Shown here: in pieces, positions 32,456 to 41,480 of the stretch | Layout of the letters: each line of letters begins with the position of its first letter | Position numbering within the stretch: the first letter of the stretch is position 1 | Assembly (NCBI RefSeq): GCF_021404305.1 | Contig: NZ_JABFTX010000003.1 | Location: 1 to 64,000 of the forward strand | DNA from: Billgrantia ethanolica | Lineage (GTDB): Bacteria > Pseudomonadota > Gammaproteobacteria > Pseudomonadales > Halomonadaceae | Reading direction: 5' to 3' | Length of the DNA stretch: 64,000 nt | Translations under genes and position numbers: made by a program | Notes under the pieces: model-generated | Databases searched by the model: none | Seen by the model: the letters and a program-made list of their open reading frames with translations, nothing else | What the model was told of the DNA's origin: nothing

Positions 32456-32470
32456 TGACCGAATGACGCG

Positions 32471-32494
32471 AAAGCGGGTCCACGGACCCGCTTT
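32471..32494. other. Perfect hairpin in the rpsP leader
   Basis: AAAGCGGGTC and GACCCGCTTT are a perfect inverted repeat with a four-base loop, 88 bases before rpsP. There is no T run. It may be the end of the ffh transcript or an attenuator-type hairpin of the ribosomal operon. Confidence 0.6.
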
Positions 32495-32581
32495 CCTGGC
32501 AGAAGCCGAGTACCCTGGCCGTTCGCCGGGGCCGGCGCATCGGTATTTAAACGTAACCTCAACCGAAGGATAGTCAACGCC

Positions 32582-32830
32582 ATGGTTACCATTCGTCTGG
32601 CACGTGGTGGCGCCAAGAAGCGTCCCTTCTACCACCTGACCGTGACCGATTCACGCAACTCCCGCGACGGCCGTTTCATCGAGCGTCTGGGCTTCTTCAA
32701 CCCGATCGCTCGCGGTCAGGAAGAGCGCCTGCGCGTCGATCTGGATCGCGTCGCTCACTGGCAGGGCCAGGGCGCACAGATGTCCGACCGCGTGGCCGAA
32801 CTGGTCAAGGAAGCCCGCAAGCAGGCCTGA
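32582..32830 (+). CDS. rpsP: 30S ribosomal protein S16
   Basis: An 82-residue S16 ([33 protein letters not shown]), the normal length. First gene of rpsP-rimM-trmD-rplS, as in E. coli. S16 binds 16S rRNA early in 30S assembly. The ribosome site GAAGGA is at 32565-32570. Confidence 0.97.
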   Translation: MVTIRLARGGAKKRPFYHLTVTDSRNSRDGRFIERLGFFNPIARGQEERLRVDLDRVAHWQGQGAQMSDRVAELVKEARKQA

Positions 32831-32852
32831 GCCTGTGCAGTTCGGTGACGTC

Positions 32853-33410
32853 ATGAGCGAGCAGACCGCACGCAGCGAACGCGACGACCATGTGGTGCTG
32901 GGCAAGTTGACCAGCCCCTACGGCGTCAAGGGCTGGCTCAAGGTCTACTCCCATACCGGCCCGATGGACGGCATCCTCGAGTATTCCGAGTGGGTGCTGC
33001 GCCAGGGTGGCACCCTGAGTCGCCATCGTCTGCTGCAGGGGCGGCGTCACGGCAAGGGCCTGGTGGCCCTGCTGGAAGGCGTCGATTCGCGCGAGGCCGC
33101 CGAGCGCGTGTCAGGTGCCGAAATTCTGCTGCCCAAGACGGAGCTGCCCCAGCTCGAAGGCGACGAATACTACTGGCACCAGCTCGAAGGGCTCACGGTC
33201 GTGACCCGTGAGGGCACGGTGCTGGGACGTGTCGCTTATCTGTTCGAAACCGGCGCCAACGACGTGCTGGTGGTCAGGGGCAACCCGCAGGGGGAACCGC
33301 CGGCCATCGATGATCGTGAGCGTCTGCTGCCTTTCCTGCCCCACGAGGTGATCGTCGAGGTGGATCTGGCGGGCGGTACCATGACCGTCGACTGGGATCC
33401 GGACTTTTGA
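32853..33410 (+). CDS. rimM: Ribosome maturation factor RimM
   Basis: A 185-residue RimM. The N-terminal RimM domain has [22 protein letters not shown], and a PRC-barrel follows ([30 protein letters not shown]). It assists 30S head assembly by binding S19. ATG 32853 is chosen; an in-frame GTG lies 18 bases upstream. Its stop is inside or next to the trmD start. Confidence 0.95.
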   Translation: MSEQTARSERDDHVVLGKLTSPYGVKGWLKVYSHTGPMDGILEYSEWVLRQGGTLSRHRLLQGRRHGKGLVALLEGVDSREAAERVSGAEILLPKTELPQLEGDEYYWHQLEGLTVVTREGTVLGRVAYLFETGANDVLVVRGNPQGEPPAIDDRERLLPFLPHEVIVEVDLAGGTMTVDWDPDF

Positions 33411-33448
33411 GCCTGGAGACAGAGGCCGGGGCGAGCGCAGCACCGGAC

Positions 33449-34222
33449 ATGTGGGTCGGTGTGGTATCGCTGTTTCCCGAGATGTTCGAGGCCATCGCCC
33501 GGCACGGTGTCACCGGGAGAGCGGTCAGCCAGGGGCGTGTGGCGCTGGAGTTCTGGAACCCGCGCGACTACGCCACCGACAGGCATCGCACCGTGGACGA
33601 CCGGCCCTATGGCGGCGGCCCCGGCATGCTGATGAAGGTCGACACCCTGCGCGCGGCCATCCATGCCGCTCGCCAGCGGGCGAGCGAGGCCACCGGCCAG
33701 AGACCCAAGGTCATCTACCTGTCGCCCCAGGGGCGCAGGCTCGACCAGCAGGGCGCTCGCGAGCTGGCTTGCGGCCCCCCTCTAGTGGTGGTGGCCGGGC
33801 GCTACGAAGGTATCGATGAGCGCATCGTGGAGAGCGACATCGATGAAGAGTGGTCGATCGGCGACTATGTGCTCAGCGGCGGTGAGCTGCCGGCCATGGT
33901 ACTGATCGACGCCGCGGCAAGACTGGTTCCCGGCGTGCTGGGACATCAGGACTCCGCGGTCGAGGACTCCTTCAACGAAGGGCTGCTGGACTGCCCGCAC
34001 TATACGCGCCCCGAAGAGATCGACGGGCGGCGGGTGCCGGAGGTGCTGCTCAGCGGCCATCACGGCGAGATCCGGCGTTGGCGGCTCAAGCAGTCGCTGG
34101 GCCGGACCTGGCTGAGGCGCCCCGACCTGCTGGAAGGCAGGACGTTGAGCGCCGAGCAGCAGACGCTGCTCGAGGAGTTCATCGAAGAATACGCCCTGTC
34201 AGGTGGCAGGGCGGAGGTGTAG
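33449..34222 (+). CDS. trmD: tRNA (guanine-37-N1) methyltransferase TrmD
   Basis: A 257-residue TrmD if started at [14 protein letters not shown], close to the E. coli length (255). It has the SPOUT-knot motifs [31 protein letters not shown] and [16 protein letters not shown]. It makes m1G37, which prevents +1 frameshifts. An alternative TTG start at 33407 overlaps the rimM stop (TTGA) and would add 14 residues. I prefer 33449 from family length, with moderate certainty. Confidence 0.93.
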   Translation: MWVGVVSLFPEMFEAIARHGVTGRAVSQGRVALEFWNPRDYATDRHRTVDDRPYGGGPGMLMKVDTLRAAIHAARQRASEATGQRPKVIYLSPQGRRLDQQGARELACGPPLVVVAGRYEGIDERIVESDIDEEWSIGDYVLSGGELPAMVLIDAAARLVPGVLGHQDSAVEDSFNEGLLDCPHYTRPEEIDGRRVPEVLLSGHHGEIRRWRLKQSLGRTWLRRPDLLEGRTLSAEQQTLLEEFIEEYALSGGRAEV

Positions 34223-34330
34223 GACGCGAGGCGCTGAGCCCTGGGGGGCATGCATCGTGGACCTGCGTCACCCATCATCTCCCGCGCTCTCGAGCCAGGC
34301 TCGGGCGCCGGGATCACGCGCCACCGTCGA

Positions 34331-34343
34331 CCTTGTAAGAAGC
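34331..34343 (+). promoter_or_regulatory. 13-base leader motif CCTTGTAAGAAGC before rplS
   Basis: The same 13 bases occur in the rpsP leader (32410-32422). Here the motif is in the 150-base gap between trmD and rplS, 29 bases before the rplS start. Possible site of shared regulation of ribosomal protein synthesis; role inferred only. Confidence 0.4.
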
Positions 34344-34372
34344 GGCGGCGCCGAATAGTGAGGAGTTTTGTC

Positions 34373-34729
34373 ATGAGTAGCAAGAACAAGGTGATCCAGG
34401 CGCTCGAAGCCGAGCAGATGAGCAAGCAGGTGCCGGATTTCGCCCCGGGTGACACCGTAATCGTGCAGGTCAAGGTCAAGGAAGGTAACCGCGAGCGTCT
34501 GCAGGCCTTCGAAGGCGTGGTGATCGGCAAGCGTAACCGCGGCCTGAACTCCGCCTTCACCGTGCGCAAGATCTCTCACGGCGTGGGCGTCGAGCGTACC
34601 TTCCAGACCTACAGCCCGCTGGTCGACTCCGTCGAGGTCAAGCGTCGCGGCGACGTGCGCCAGGCCAAGCTGTACTACTTGCGTGAGCGCAGCGGCAAGT
34701 CTGCTCGTATCAAGGAAAAGCTGTCGTAA
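34373..34729 (+). CDS. rplS: 50S ribosomal protein L19
   Basis: A 118-residue L19 ([41 protein letters not shown]), ending in [16 protein letters not shown] 34373 has AGGAG seven bases upstream. Last gene of the rpsP operon, followed by a terminator. L19 sits at the 30S-50S interface. Confidence 0.97.
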   Translation: MSSKNKVIQALEAEQMSKQVPDFAPGDTVIVQVKVKEGNRERLQAFEGVVIGKRNRGLNSAFTVRKISHGVGVERTFQTYSPLVDSVEVKRRGDVRQAKLYYLRERSGKSARIKEKLS

Positions 34730-34786
34730 CGAAAGCGTGCGCGGGTCGTGCTCGAATCCGGCACGTTCGTGGTTTCGTTGTGCCGC

Positions 34787-34819
34787 AAGCCCCGCCACCG
34801 CTCACGCGGGGCGGGGCTT
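34787..34819 (+). terminator. Hairpin terminator after rplS
   Basis: AAGCCCCGCC pairs with GGCGGGGCTT around a 13-base loop, 57 bases after the rplS stop; the T run is short. It probably ends the ribosomal operon. Confidence 0.7.
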
Positions 34820-34857
34820 AGTCGTTTCAGGCCGTACCTGCGTATGGAGAATGGGGC

Positions 34858-35760
34858 ATGTCGCATGACGCCCGATCCTTGGTCCTGATCGAGTCCTTCC
34901 TCGATGCCCTGTGGCTCGAGCGTGGAGCCAGCGAGCACACGCTCTCGGCCTATCGTCGCGACCTCGAGGCCTGGGCGGCGCGGTTGGCCGAGCTGGGCGG
35001 CGACCTGCTGGCACCGGACCAGGCGCTGTTACCCGCCTGGCTCGACGAGCGGCGGGCCGCCGGCTACCAGCTGCGCAGCAATGCCCGGCTGCTCTCCAGC
35101 CTGCGTGGTTTCTATCGCTGGGCCCTGGCCGAGGGGCGCATCGAGCGCGATCCGCTGGCCGAGGTGCGTTTGCCGCGGGTGAGGCCCAACCTGCCCGATA
35201 CCCTCGACGAGGACGAGGTGGAGCGTTTGCTGGCGGCGCCGGACCTGGCCACCGATCTCGGTCTGCGCGACCGCGCCATGCTCGAGGTGCTTTATGGCTG
35301 CGGCCTGCGGGTGTCGGAGCTGGTGGGGCTCAGCGTGGATGCCGTCAACCTGCGTCAGGGTGTGGTGCGGGTGCGCGGCAAGGGGGACAAGGATCGGCTG
35401 GTCCCGTTGGGGGAGGAGGCCGTACACTGGCTGACACGCTACATGCGCAGTGCCCGTGGGGCGCTGATGAGCGACGCGACACGCCCCGCGCTTTTCCCCG
35501 GACGTGGCGACAACTGCATGACGCGCCAGACCTTCTGGCATCGGATCAAGGCCCATGCGCGCACCGCGGGAATCACGCGGCCGCTGTCGCCACATACGTT
35601 GCGGCATGCGTTTGCCACGCATCTATTGAATCATGGAGCCAATCTGCGTGTCGTACAGCTGCTGCTCGGTCACAGCGATCTGTCGACCACGCAGATTTAC
35701 ACCCACGTTGCGCAGGCGCGACTCGAAGCCCTGCACGCCGACCATCATCCTCGAGGCTGA
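34858..35760 (+). CDS. xerD: Tyrosine recombinase XerD
   Basis: A 300-residue recombinase. The N-terminal SAM-like domain (1-105) is followed by the catalytic domain with Arg in CGLRVSEL, Lys in GKGDKDR, HTLRHAF (His, Arg), LGHSDLSTTQ (His) and IYTHV with the nucleophile Tyr. XerD with XerC resolves chromosome dimers at dif, controlled by FtsK. xerD-dsbC order is the usual one, and hom, thrC and a recJ-family gene follow. Confidence 0.96.
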   Translation: MSHDARSLVLIESFLDALWLERGASEHTLSAYRRDLEAWAARLAELGGDLLAPDQALLPAWLDERRAAGYQLRSNARLLSSLRGFYRWALAEGRIERDPLAEVRLPRVRPNLPDTLDEDEVERLLAAPDLATDLGLRDRAMLEVLYGCGLRVSELVGLSVDAVNLRQGVVRVRGKGDKDRLVPLGEEAVHWLTRYMRSARGALMSDATRPALFPGRGDNCMTRQTFWHRIKAHARTAGITRPLSPHTLRHAFATHLLNHGANLRVVQLLLGHSDLSTTQIYTHVAQARLEALHADHHPRG

Positions 35761-35763
35761 ATC

Positions 35764-36519
35764 ATGATCGCGTTAACCCATCGTCTAGCCGGCTCCCTGT
35801 TCGCCCTGGCCGTTCCCCTGGCGTCGCTGCTGCTGCCTGCCGCTGCCTGGGCCGGTGCCGCCGAGCGACTGGCCGAGCGGCTGGAAGTCAACGGCCAGCC
35901 CATGCCGGTCGCCAGCGTGCACGAGACCCCGGTGCCGGGCTTCTACCTGGTACGCCTGGAGACCGGCGAGGCCTTCTACAGCGATGCCGAAGGCAAGTAC
36001 TTCCTGGTCGGCGACCTTTACGAGAACGGCCAGGGTGGGCTGACCAATCTCACCGAGCAGTCGCGCAACGTCGAGCGGGCCGAGCAGCTTGCCAACGTGC
36101 CGGAGAGCGAGCGCGTCGTATTCCGTGGCACGGCAGAGAAGCGGGCCGAGATCTTCGTCTTCACCGATACCACCTGCCCCTACTGCCGTCAGTTCCATGA
36201 AGAGGTGCCGACCCTCAATGAGATGGGCATCGAGGTGCACTACCTGGCCTTTCCCCGTGCCGGCATGAACTCCCAGGGCGCGCGGATTCTCGAGCAGATC
36301 TGGTGCGACGGCAATCCTACCGAGGCGATGAACGCGGGCAAGCGACAGGAAACGCTGTCGGGCGGCACCGACTGCGACAATCCGGTCGAGGCACAGTATC
36401 ATCTGGGCATGACCGTGGGCGTGCAGGGAACACCGGCCATCGTGCTGCCCGATGGGCGGCTGGTACCGGGCTACGTGCCCGCCGAGCGCCTGGCCGATAT
36501 GCTCGGCCTGGCGGAATGA
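35764..36519 (+). CDS. dsbC: Periplasmic disulfide isomerase DsbC
   Basis: A 251-residue protein with a signal peptide (LFALAVPLASLLLPAAAWA). The N-terminal dimerisation domain follows, then a thioredoxin domain with the CPYC active site (TTCPYCRQFHEE) and the later structural pair WCDG and DCDN. DsbC corrects wrong disulfides in the periplasm and is kept reduced by DsbD. It starts three bases after xerD. Confidence 0.94.
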   Translation: MIALTHRLAGSLFALAVPLASLLLPAAAWAGAAERLAERLEVNGQPMPVASVHETPVPGFYLVRLETGEAFYSDAEGKYFLVGDLYENGQGGLTNLTEQSRNVERAEQLANVPESERVVFRGTAEKRAEIFVFTDTTCPYCRQFHEEVPTLNEMGIEVHYLAFPRAGMNSQGARILEQIWCDGNPTEAMNAGKRQETLSGGTDCDNPVEAQYHLGMTVGVQGTPAIVLPDGRLVPGYVPAERLADMLGLAE

Positions 36520-36584
36520 GGGCAGACCGAGAGCTGCCGAGTGCATGAACGCTGGACATTGACACCATCATGGGGAGCAGGACA

Positions 36585-37901
36585 TTGAAACCGGTGAGAG
36601 TGGGAATCTGTGGTTTGGGTACCGTCGGTGGCGGCACCTTCAACGTGCTGACGCGCAACGCCGACGAGATTGCGCGGCGTGCCGGCCGCCCGATCGTGAT
36701 CGAGCAGGTGGCGCTGCGCAGCACCAACCCTGAGTGCGACCTCACCGGGATCAAGACCACCAACGACGTCTTCGAGGTGGCCCGCAACCCGGACATCGAC
36801 GTGCTGGTCGAGGTGTTGGGGGGCTACGACGTGCCCCGCGAGCTGGTGCTCACCGCCATCGCCAACGGCAAGCACGTGGTCACCGCCAACAAGGCGCTGA
36901 TCGCCGTACACGGCAACGAGATCTTCCAGGCCGCCCACGAGCAGGGCGTGATCGTCGCCTTCGAGGCTGCGGTGGCCGGTGGCATCCCGGTGATCAAGTC
37001 GCTGCGCGAAGGCCTCGGTGCCAACCGCATCGAGTGGGTGGCGGGCATCATCAACGGCACCGGCAACTACATCCTGACGCACATGCGCAGCGAAGGGCGC
37101 GCCTTCGAGGACGTGCTCGCCGAGGCCCAGGCGCTGGGTTACGCCGAGGCCGACCCCACCTTCGACGTCGAAGGCATCGACGCTGCCCACAAGCTGACCA
37201 TCCTCGCATCGATCGCCTATGGCGTGCCGCTGCAGTTCGAGAAGGCCTACACCGAGGGAATCTCGCGGGTGACGTTCGATGACGTGGAACAGGCCGACAA
37301 CCTGGGCTACGTGATCAAGCACCTGGGCATCTCCAAGCGCACCGAGCATGGGCTCGAGCTGCGCGTGCATCCGACCCTGATCCCCAAGGAGCGCCTGCTG
37401 GCCAATGTGCACGGGGTCAAGAACGCCATTGCGATCATGGGCGATGCCGTGGGACCGACCCTCTACTACGGTGCCGGCGCCGGCTCCGAACCCACGGCCT
37501 CGGCGGTGGTGGCCGACCTGCTCGACGTGGCCCGCGACATTGCCACCGATCATCACTATCGCGTGCCCTACCTGGCCTTCAGCGGCATCGGCGACGACGA
37601 CGGCGGCATGCCGATCCTGCCCATGGAGGACATCGTCACCGCCTACTATCTGCGCCTGCTGGCGGTGGACCGCCCCGGCGTGCTGGCGCGGGTGGCGACC
37701 ATTCTCTCCGAGCAGGGCATCTCCATCGAGGCGCTGGTGCAGAAGGAAGCCACCGAAGGCGAACTGGTGCCGATCATCCTGCTGACCCACAGGTGCCGCG
37801 AGAAGCACATGAACGAGGCGATCCGCCAGATCGAGTCGATGGCCGACATCGCCGGGCCGGTCACGCGGATCCGCGTCGAGTCGCTGGACGAGCAGGAGTA
37901 A
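36585..37901 (+). CDS. hom: Homoserine dehydrogenase
   Basis: A 438-residue monofunctional homoserine dehydrogenase. The Rossmann start is VRVGICGLGTVGGG; the substrate part has AGIINGTGNYILTHM and EADPTFDVEGIDAAHKL; the C-terminal ACT domain (about 355-430) reads YLRLLAVDRPGVLARVATIL. It makes homoserine for Thr and Met. Start: TTG 36585 seven bases after GGGGAG fits family starts (MKPVRVG). ATG 36570 would carry the ribosome site inside the gene. Confidence 0.95.
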   Translation: MKPVRVGICGLGTVGGGTFNVLTRNADEIARRAGRPIVIEQVALRSTNPECDLTGIKTTNDVFEVARNPDIDVLVEVLGGYDVPRELVLTAIANGKHVVTANKALIAVHGNEIFQAAHEQGVIVAFEAAVAGGIPVIKSLREGLGANRIEWVAGIINGTGNYILTHMRSEGRAFEDVLAEAQALGYAEADPTFDVEGIDAAHKLTILASIAYGVPLQFEKAYTEGISRVTFDDVEQADNLGYVIKHLGISKRTEHGLELRVHPTLIPKERLLANVHGVKNAIAIMGDAVGPTLYYGAGAGSEPTASAVVADLLDVARDIATDHHYRVPYLAFSGIGDDDGGMPILPMEDIVTAYYLRLLAVDRPGVLARVATILSEQGISIEALVQKEATEGELVPIILLTHRCREKHMNEAIRQIESMADIAGPVTRIRVESLDEQE

Positions 37902-37905
37902 GGGC

Positions 37906-39294
37906 ATGCGCTACATCAGTACCCGTGGGCAGGCGCCTGCGCTCTCTTTCGAAGAGGTCGTGCTGACCGGCATGGCCAGCGACGGCGGCCTCTACGTGCC
38001 GGAAACCATTCCGCAGCTCTCCCGTGAGGAGCTCGCCGGCATGGCCGGGCTCTCCTATGCCGAGGTCGCCTTCCGCGTGATGCGGCCGTTCGTCAACGGC
38101 GAGATCGACGACGAGACCTTCCGCGGCATCGTGCGCGACGCCTACGCCACCTTCAGTCACGACGCCGTGGTGCCGCTCAACCAGCTCGACGCCAACCACT
38201 TCCTGCTGGAGCTGTTCCACGGTCCGACGCTGGCCTTCAAGGACGTTGCCCTGCAGCTGCTGGGCCGTATCCTCGATCACTTCCTGGCCAAGCGCGGCGA
38301 GCGCGCGGTGATCATGGGCGCTACCTCCGGCGACACCGGTTCGGCGGCCATCGAAGGCTGTCGCCACTGCGACAACCTCGACATCTTCATCCTGCACCCG
38401 CACAACCGGGTCTCCGAGGTGCAGCGTCGTCAGATGACCTCGGTGCTGGCCGACAACGTCTTCAACATCGCCATCGAAGGCAACTTCGACGACGCCCAGG
38501 CGATGGTCAAGGCCAGCTTCGCCGACCAGGGCTTCCTCGGCGGCACTCGCCTGGTGGCGGTGAACTCGATCAACTGGGCGCGCATCATGGCCCAGATCGT
38601 CTACTACGTGGCCGCCGGCGTGGCGCTGGGTGCGCCGCACCGGCAGGTCAGTTTCTGTGTGCCCTCGGCCAACTTCGGCAACGTCTTCGCCGGCTACATG
38701 GCCTACCGCATGGGGCTGCCGGTCAAGCAGTTCATCATCGCCACCAACGCCAACGACATTCTGCACCGCACCATCGCCGACAACGACTTCTCCAAGCAGG
38801 AGCTCAAGGCGACCCTGGCGCCCTCCATGGACATCGTGGTGTCGTCCAACTTCGAGCGCCTGCTGTTCGAGGCCTACGAGCGTGACGGCGCTGCCGTGGC
38901 TGCGCTGCTCGGGCGCTTCCAGTCCGAGCCGACGGCGCTGGCCGAGGCGCCGCTGGAGCGGCTGCGGGCGCTGTTCGCCAGCCATAGCGTCGACGATGCC
39001 ACCATCCTCGAGGTGATCCGCGAGGCGCACCACCGTACCAAGGAGGTGCTCGACCCGCACACGGCTACCGGTTATCGCGCCGCCGAGCGCGCCCGGGCCG
39101 ATGCCGCCACACCGATGATCACCCTGGCCACGGCCCACCCGGCCAAGTTCGCCGAGGCGGTGGTCAAGGCGGGCTTCCCCGGTGTGCCGCTACCGCCGCA
39201 CATGGACGACCTGCTGGAGCGCGAGGAGCGTTACACCGTGCTGCCGGCGGAGCTGGCTAAGGTGCAGGCGTTCGTGGCCGAGAATCGGCGGTAA
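37906..39294 (+). CDS. thrC: Threonine synthase
   Basis: A 462-residue PLP enzyme with MRYISTRGQAPALSFEEVVL, the PLP Lys in LFHGPTLAFKDVALQ and TSGDTGSAAIEG. It converts O-phosphohomoserine to threonine. It starts four bases after hom, so it is in the same operon; thrB is not in this window. Confidence 0.96.
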   Translation: MRYISTRGQAPALSFEEVVLTGMASDGGLYVPETIPQLSREELAGMAGLSYAEVAFRVMRPFVNGEIDDETFRGIVRDAYATFSHDAVVPLNQLDANHFLLELFHGPTLAFKDVALQLLGRILDHFLAKRGERAVIMGATSGDTGSAAIEGCRHCDNLDIFILHPHNRVSEVQRRQMTSVLADNVFNIAIEGNFDDAQAMVKASFADQGFLGGTRLVAVNSINWARIMAQIVYYVAAGVALGAPHRQVSFCVPSANFGNVFAGYMAYRMGLPVKQFIIATNANDILHRTIADNDFSKQELKATLAPSMDIVVSSNFERLLFEAYERDGAAVAALLGRFQSEPTALAEAPLERLRALFASHSVDDATILEVIREAHHRTKEVLDPHTATGYRAAERARADAATPMITLATAHPAKFAEAVVKAGFPGVPLPPHMDDLLEREERYTVLPAELAKVQAFVAENRR

Positions 39295-39338
39295 ACACCT
39301 TCGTTGACCGTCGCTGGCCGGCTCGGAGCCGTGCCGGC

Positions 39339-39423
39339 GACAGGTCTTCGAGGAGGCGCTGTGAACCCATCCCTGGGCGCTATATTTGCCATCCATGGCA
39401 AATAACCTCCTCTACGACCTGTC
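39339..39423. repeat. Large palindromic intergenic element
   Basis: Nested inverted repeats: outer arms GACAGGTC and GACCTGTC, then GAGGAGG and CCTCCTC, then a perfect central palindrome TATTTGCCAT-CC-ATGGCAAATA. The outer arms extend further with mismatches. It lies in the 259-base gap between thrC and recJ. I recall similar sequences as dispersed elements in Halomonas, but this is from memory and unverified. Confidence 0.75.
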
Positions 39424-39427
39424 CCCG

Positions 39428-39447
39428 GCGCCCCTCGCATCGAGGCT
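39428..39447. repeat. Direct repeat copy 1, GCGCCCCTCG..TCGAGGC
   Basis: GCGCCCCTCGCATCGAGGCT; its twin is 58 bases downstream. It is itself a partial palindrome. A related copy lies between prfB and lysS. Confidence 0.75.
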
Positions 39448-39485
39448 AGCCCGAGCGGTGGTCAGTGTCGGCGAAGATAGGCCCT

Positions 39486-39505
39486 GCGCCCCTCGTCTCG
39501 AGGCA
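39486..39505. repeat. Direct repeat copy 2, GCGCCCCTCG..TCGAGGC
   Basis: GCGCCCCTCGTCTCGAGGCA, near identical to 39428-39447; the bases between repeats have no gene. See the finding on intergenic repeats. Confidence 0.75.
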
Positions 39506-39553
39506 GCCTGAGAGGCCGCGCCGAGATGCCATGAGCCGGCCGCAAAACCCGTC

Positions 39554-41377
39554 ATGCAACAGGAGCCACGCTTGGACGCGAACGCGCCGCCCGATCTGCA
39601 CGCCCGACTCAAACCGCGGCTGCTGCTGCGCCCACGCAACGAGGCACTCTACGCCCGCGCGCTCGCCGAAGGCCTGACCGAGCTGCAGGCCCGGGTGCTG
39701 GCCGGTCGCCTGACCGACTACGAGGGCGAACTGGCACCGCTGACCCGGCCCAGCCTGCGCTATCTCGAACATCCGGAACACCTGGCCGACGGTCGCCGCG
39801 CCGCAGAGCGTATCGCCACCGCCGTGGCCGAGGGCGAGCACATCGGCATCCTCACCGACTACGACGTCGACGGCATCACCTCCCACGTGGTCATCCGGCG
39901 CACCCTGGTGGAGCTCTTCGGTGTGCCGGAGTCGCGTCTGCACAGCCTGATCGGCCATCGTATCCACGACGGCTACGGCATCAGCCTGCCGCTGGTGGAG
40001 CGCACGCTCAGGCTCTCGCCGCGGCCTACGCTGGTGATCACCGCCGACTGCGGCAGCTCCGACGAGCCGCGCATCGCCCGGCTCAAGGCGGAAGGTATCG
40101 ACGTGGTGGTGAGCGACCACCACGCCCTGCCGGTGGAAGGGCCGCCGCCCTCGGCTCATGCCGTTGTCAACCCGACCCGTGACGACTGCCAGTACCCCGA
40201 CCGTACCATTGCCGGCTGCATGGTGGCCTGGCTGGTCATGTCGCTGACGCGCAGCGTGCTGGTGGAGTGGGGCGTGATTCCCGAGGCCACGCCCAAGCTC
40301 TCCGCCTGGCTCTCCTACGTGGCGCTGGGCACTGTGGCCGACTGCGTGTCGCTGGGGGCGAGCCCGGCCAATCGCGCCGTGGTCAGTCATGGTCTGACGT
40401 TGATCAACCGCATGGAGGCTGCCTGCTGGCGTGCCATGGCGACCCGCCTGGGCGAAGACAGCGTGCCGTTCTCCGCCGAGACTCTGGCCTTCCAGATGGG
40501 GCCGCGAATCAATGCCCGCTCACGTCTCGACGACCCCTACGCGGCGCTGCACTTCATGCTGGCAGGAGACGATGCCACGGCGATACGCCACCTGCAGACG
40601 CTGGACGATGACAATCAGTCGCGCAAGGCGATCGAGGCAGAAATGGTCGAAGAGGCCCGCGGCCTGGCCCTGCCTCAGCTCGAGGCTGACCGACCAGCCC
40701 TGATCGTCTATCTGGACAGTGGGCACCCGGGGGTGCAGGGCATCGTCGCTTCGCGTCTGGTGCAGGCCTTCGGCCGGCCTGCGCTGGTGCTCACGCCAGC
40801 GGCGGCGCCCGGCATGCTCACCGGCTCGGGGCGCTCCATCGAGGCGTTGCACCTGCGCAATGCGCTGCAGCGCGCCTATGAGCTTGCCCCTGAGGCACTG
40901 CCGCGCTTCGGCGGGCATCGCGGCGCGGCTGGGGTCGGCGTGCCGGTGGAGCAGCTGGAAACGTTCCGCTCGGCCCTGCTGCAAGCCGTGCGCGAGCAGT
41001 TGGGAGAGGCCGAGCTGTTCCCCCACGTGCTGACCGACGGAGCGCTCAACCCCGAGCAGCTGCAACTGGCCACCCTGCTCGAGCTGGAGGCGCTGGGTCC
41101 CTACGGGCGCGAGTTCGACGCGCCGCTGTTCGAAGGGGAGTTCCTGATCGAGTCGATACGTGCCGTGGGCGCCGAGGGCAATCACCTGTCGATGCACCTC
41201 TCGTCGGGCGCGACGAGCCTCAAGGCGATCTGGTTTCGCGCCCTCACGCCGGGAGAACTACCCGCCTTCGGTCTGGGCGACCGGCTGCGCTGCGCCTACC
41301 GGCTCAATCGCAACCGCTGGCGGGGCCAGGAGTCGCTGCAGCTGATGATCGAGTATGCCGAGCCGTTGCACGGCTGA
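39554..41377 (+). CDS. recJ: RecJ-family DHH single-strand DNA exonuclease
   Basis: A 607-residue DHH phosphoesterase. Motifs in order: ILTDYDVDGITS (motif I; RecJ usually has DFDADG), ITADCGSSDEPR (motif II), VSDHHALP (the DHH), VALGTVADCV, then GPRINARSRLDD, SGRSIEALHLR and FGGHRGAAG of the DHHA1 domain, and the C-terminal OB-like part. Position after thrC matches recJ in Pseudomonas. The unusual motif I and the start leave some doubt: an internal TTG 39572 follows AGGAG by six bases. A second RecJ elsewhere is possible. Confidence 0.85.
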   Translation: MQQEPRLDANAPPDLHARLKPRLLLRPRNEALYARALAEGLTELQARVLAGRLTDYEGELAPLTRPSLRYLEHPEHLADGRRAAERIATAVAEGEHIGILTDYDVDGITSHVVIRRTLVELFGVPESRLHSLIGHRIHDGYGISLPLVERTLRLSPRPTLVITADCGSSDEPRIARLKAEGIDVVVSDHHALPVEGPPPSAHAVVNPTRDDCQYPDRTIAGCMVAWLVMSLTRSVLVEWGVIPEATPKLSAWLSYVALGTVADCVSLGASPANRAVVSHGLTLINRMEAACWRAMATRLGEDSVPFSAETLAFQMGPRINARSRLDDPYAALHFMLAGDDATAIRHLQTLDDDNQSRKAIEAEMVEEARGLALPQLEADRPALIVYLDSGHPGVQGIVASRLVQAFGRPALVLTPAAAPGMLTGSGRSIEALHLRNALQRAYELAPEALPRFGGHRGAAGVGVPVEQLETFRSALLQAVREQLGEAELFPHVLTDGALNPEQLQLATLLELEALGPYGREFDAPLFEGEFLIESIRAVGAEGNHLSMHLSSGATSLKAIWFRALTPGELPAFGLGDRLRCAYRLNRNRWRGQESLQLMIEYAEPLHG

Positions 41378-41480
41378 AGCGAACTTCGTGGCCAGCTGAG
41401 TGAGGTCAATGATTCTGCGGGCGCTTGCCGCTAGAATCCGGGCCGTTCGGGGCTAGGCCCGCCATCCCAAGGAATCGTGA

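Noticed and set aside
32264..32581. 4.5S or other stable RNA gene in the ffh-rpsP gap
   Set aside because: The hairpin and repeats do not match the 4.5S RNA core (GGAAGCA-type loop not found); more likely leader structures.
36471..39138. Long open frames opposite hom and thrC
   Set aside because: Antisense shadows of two well-recognised genes; their content is typical of antisense to GC-rich codons.
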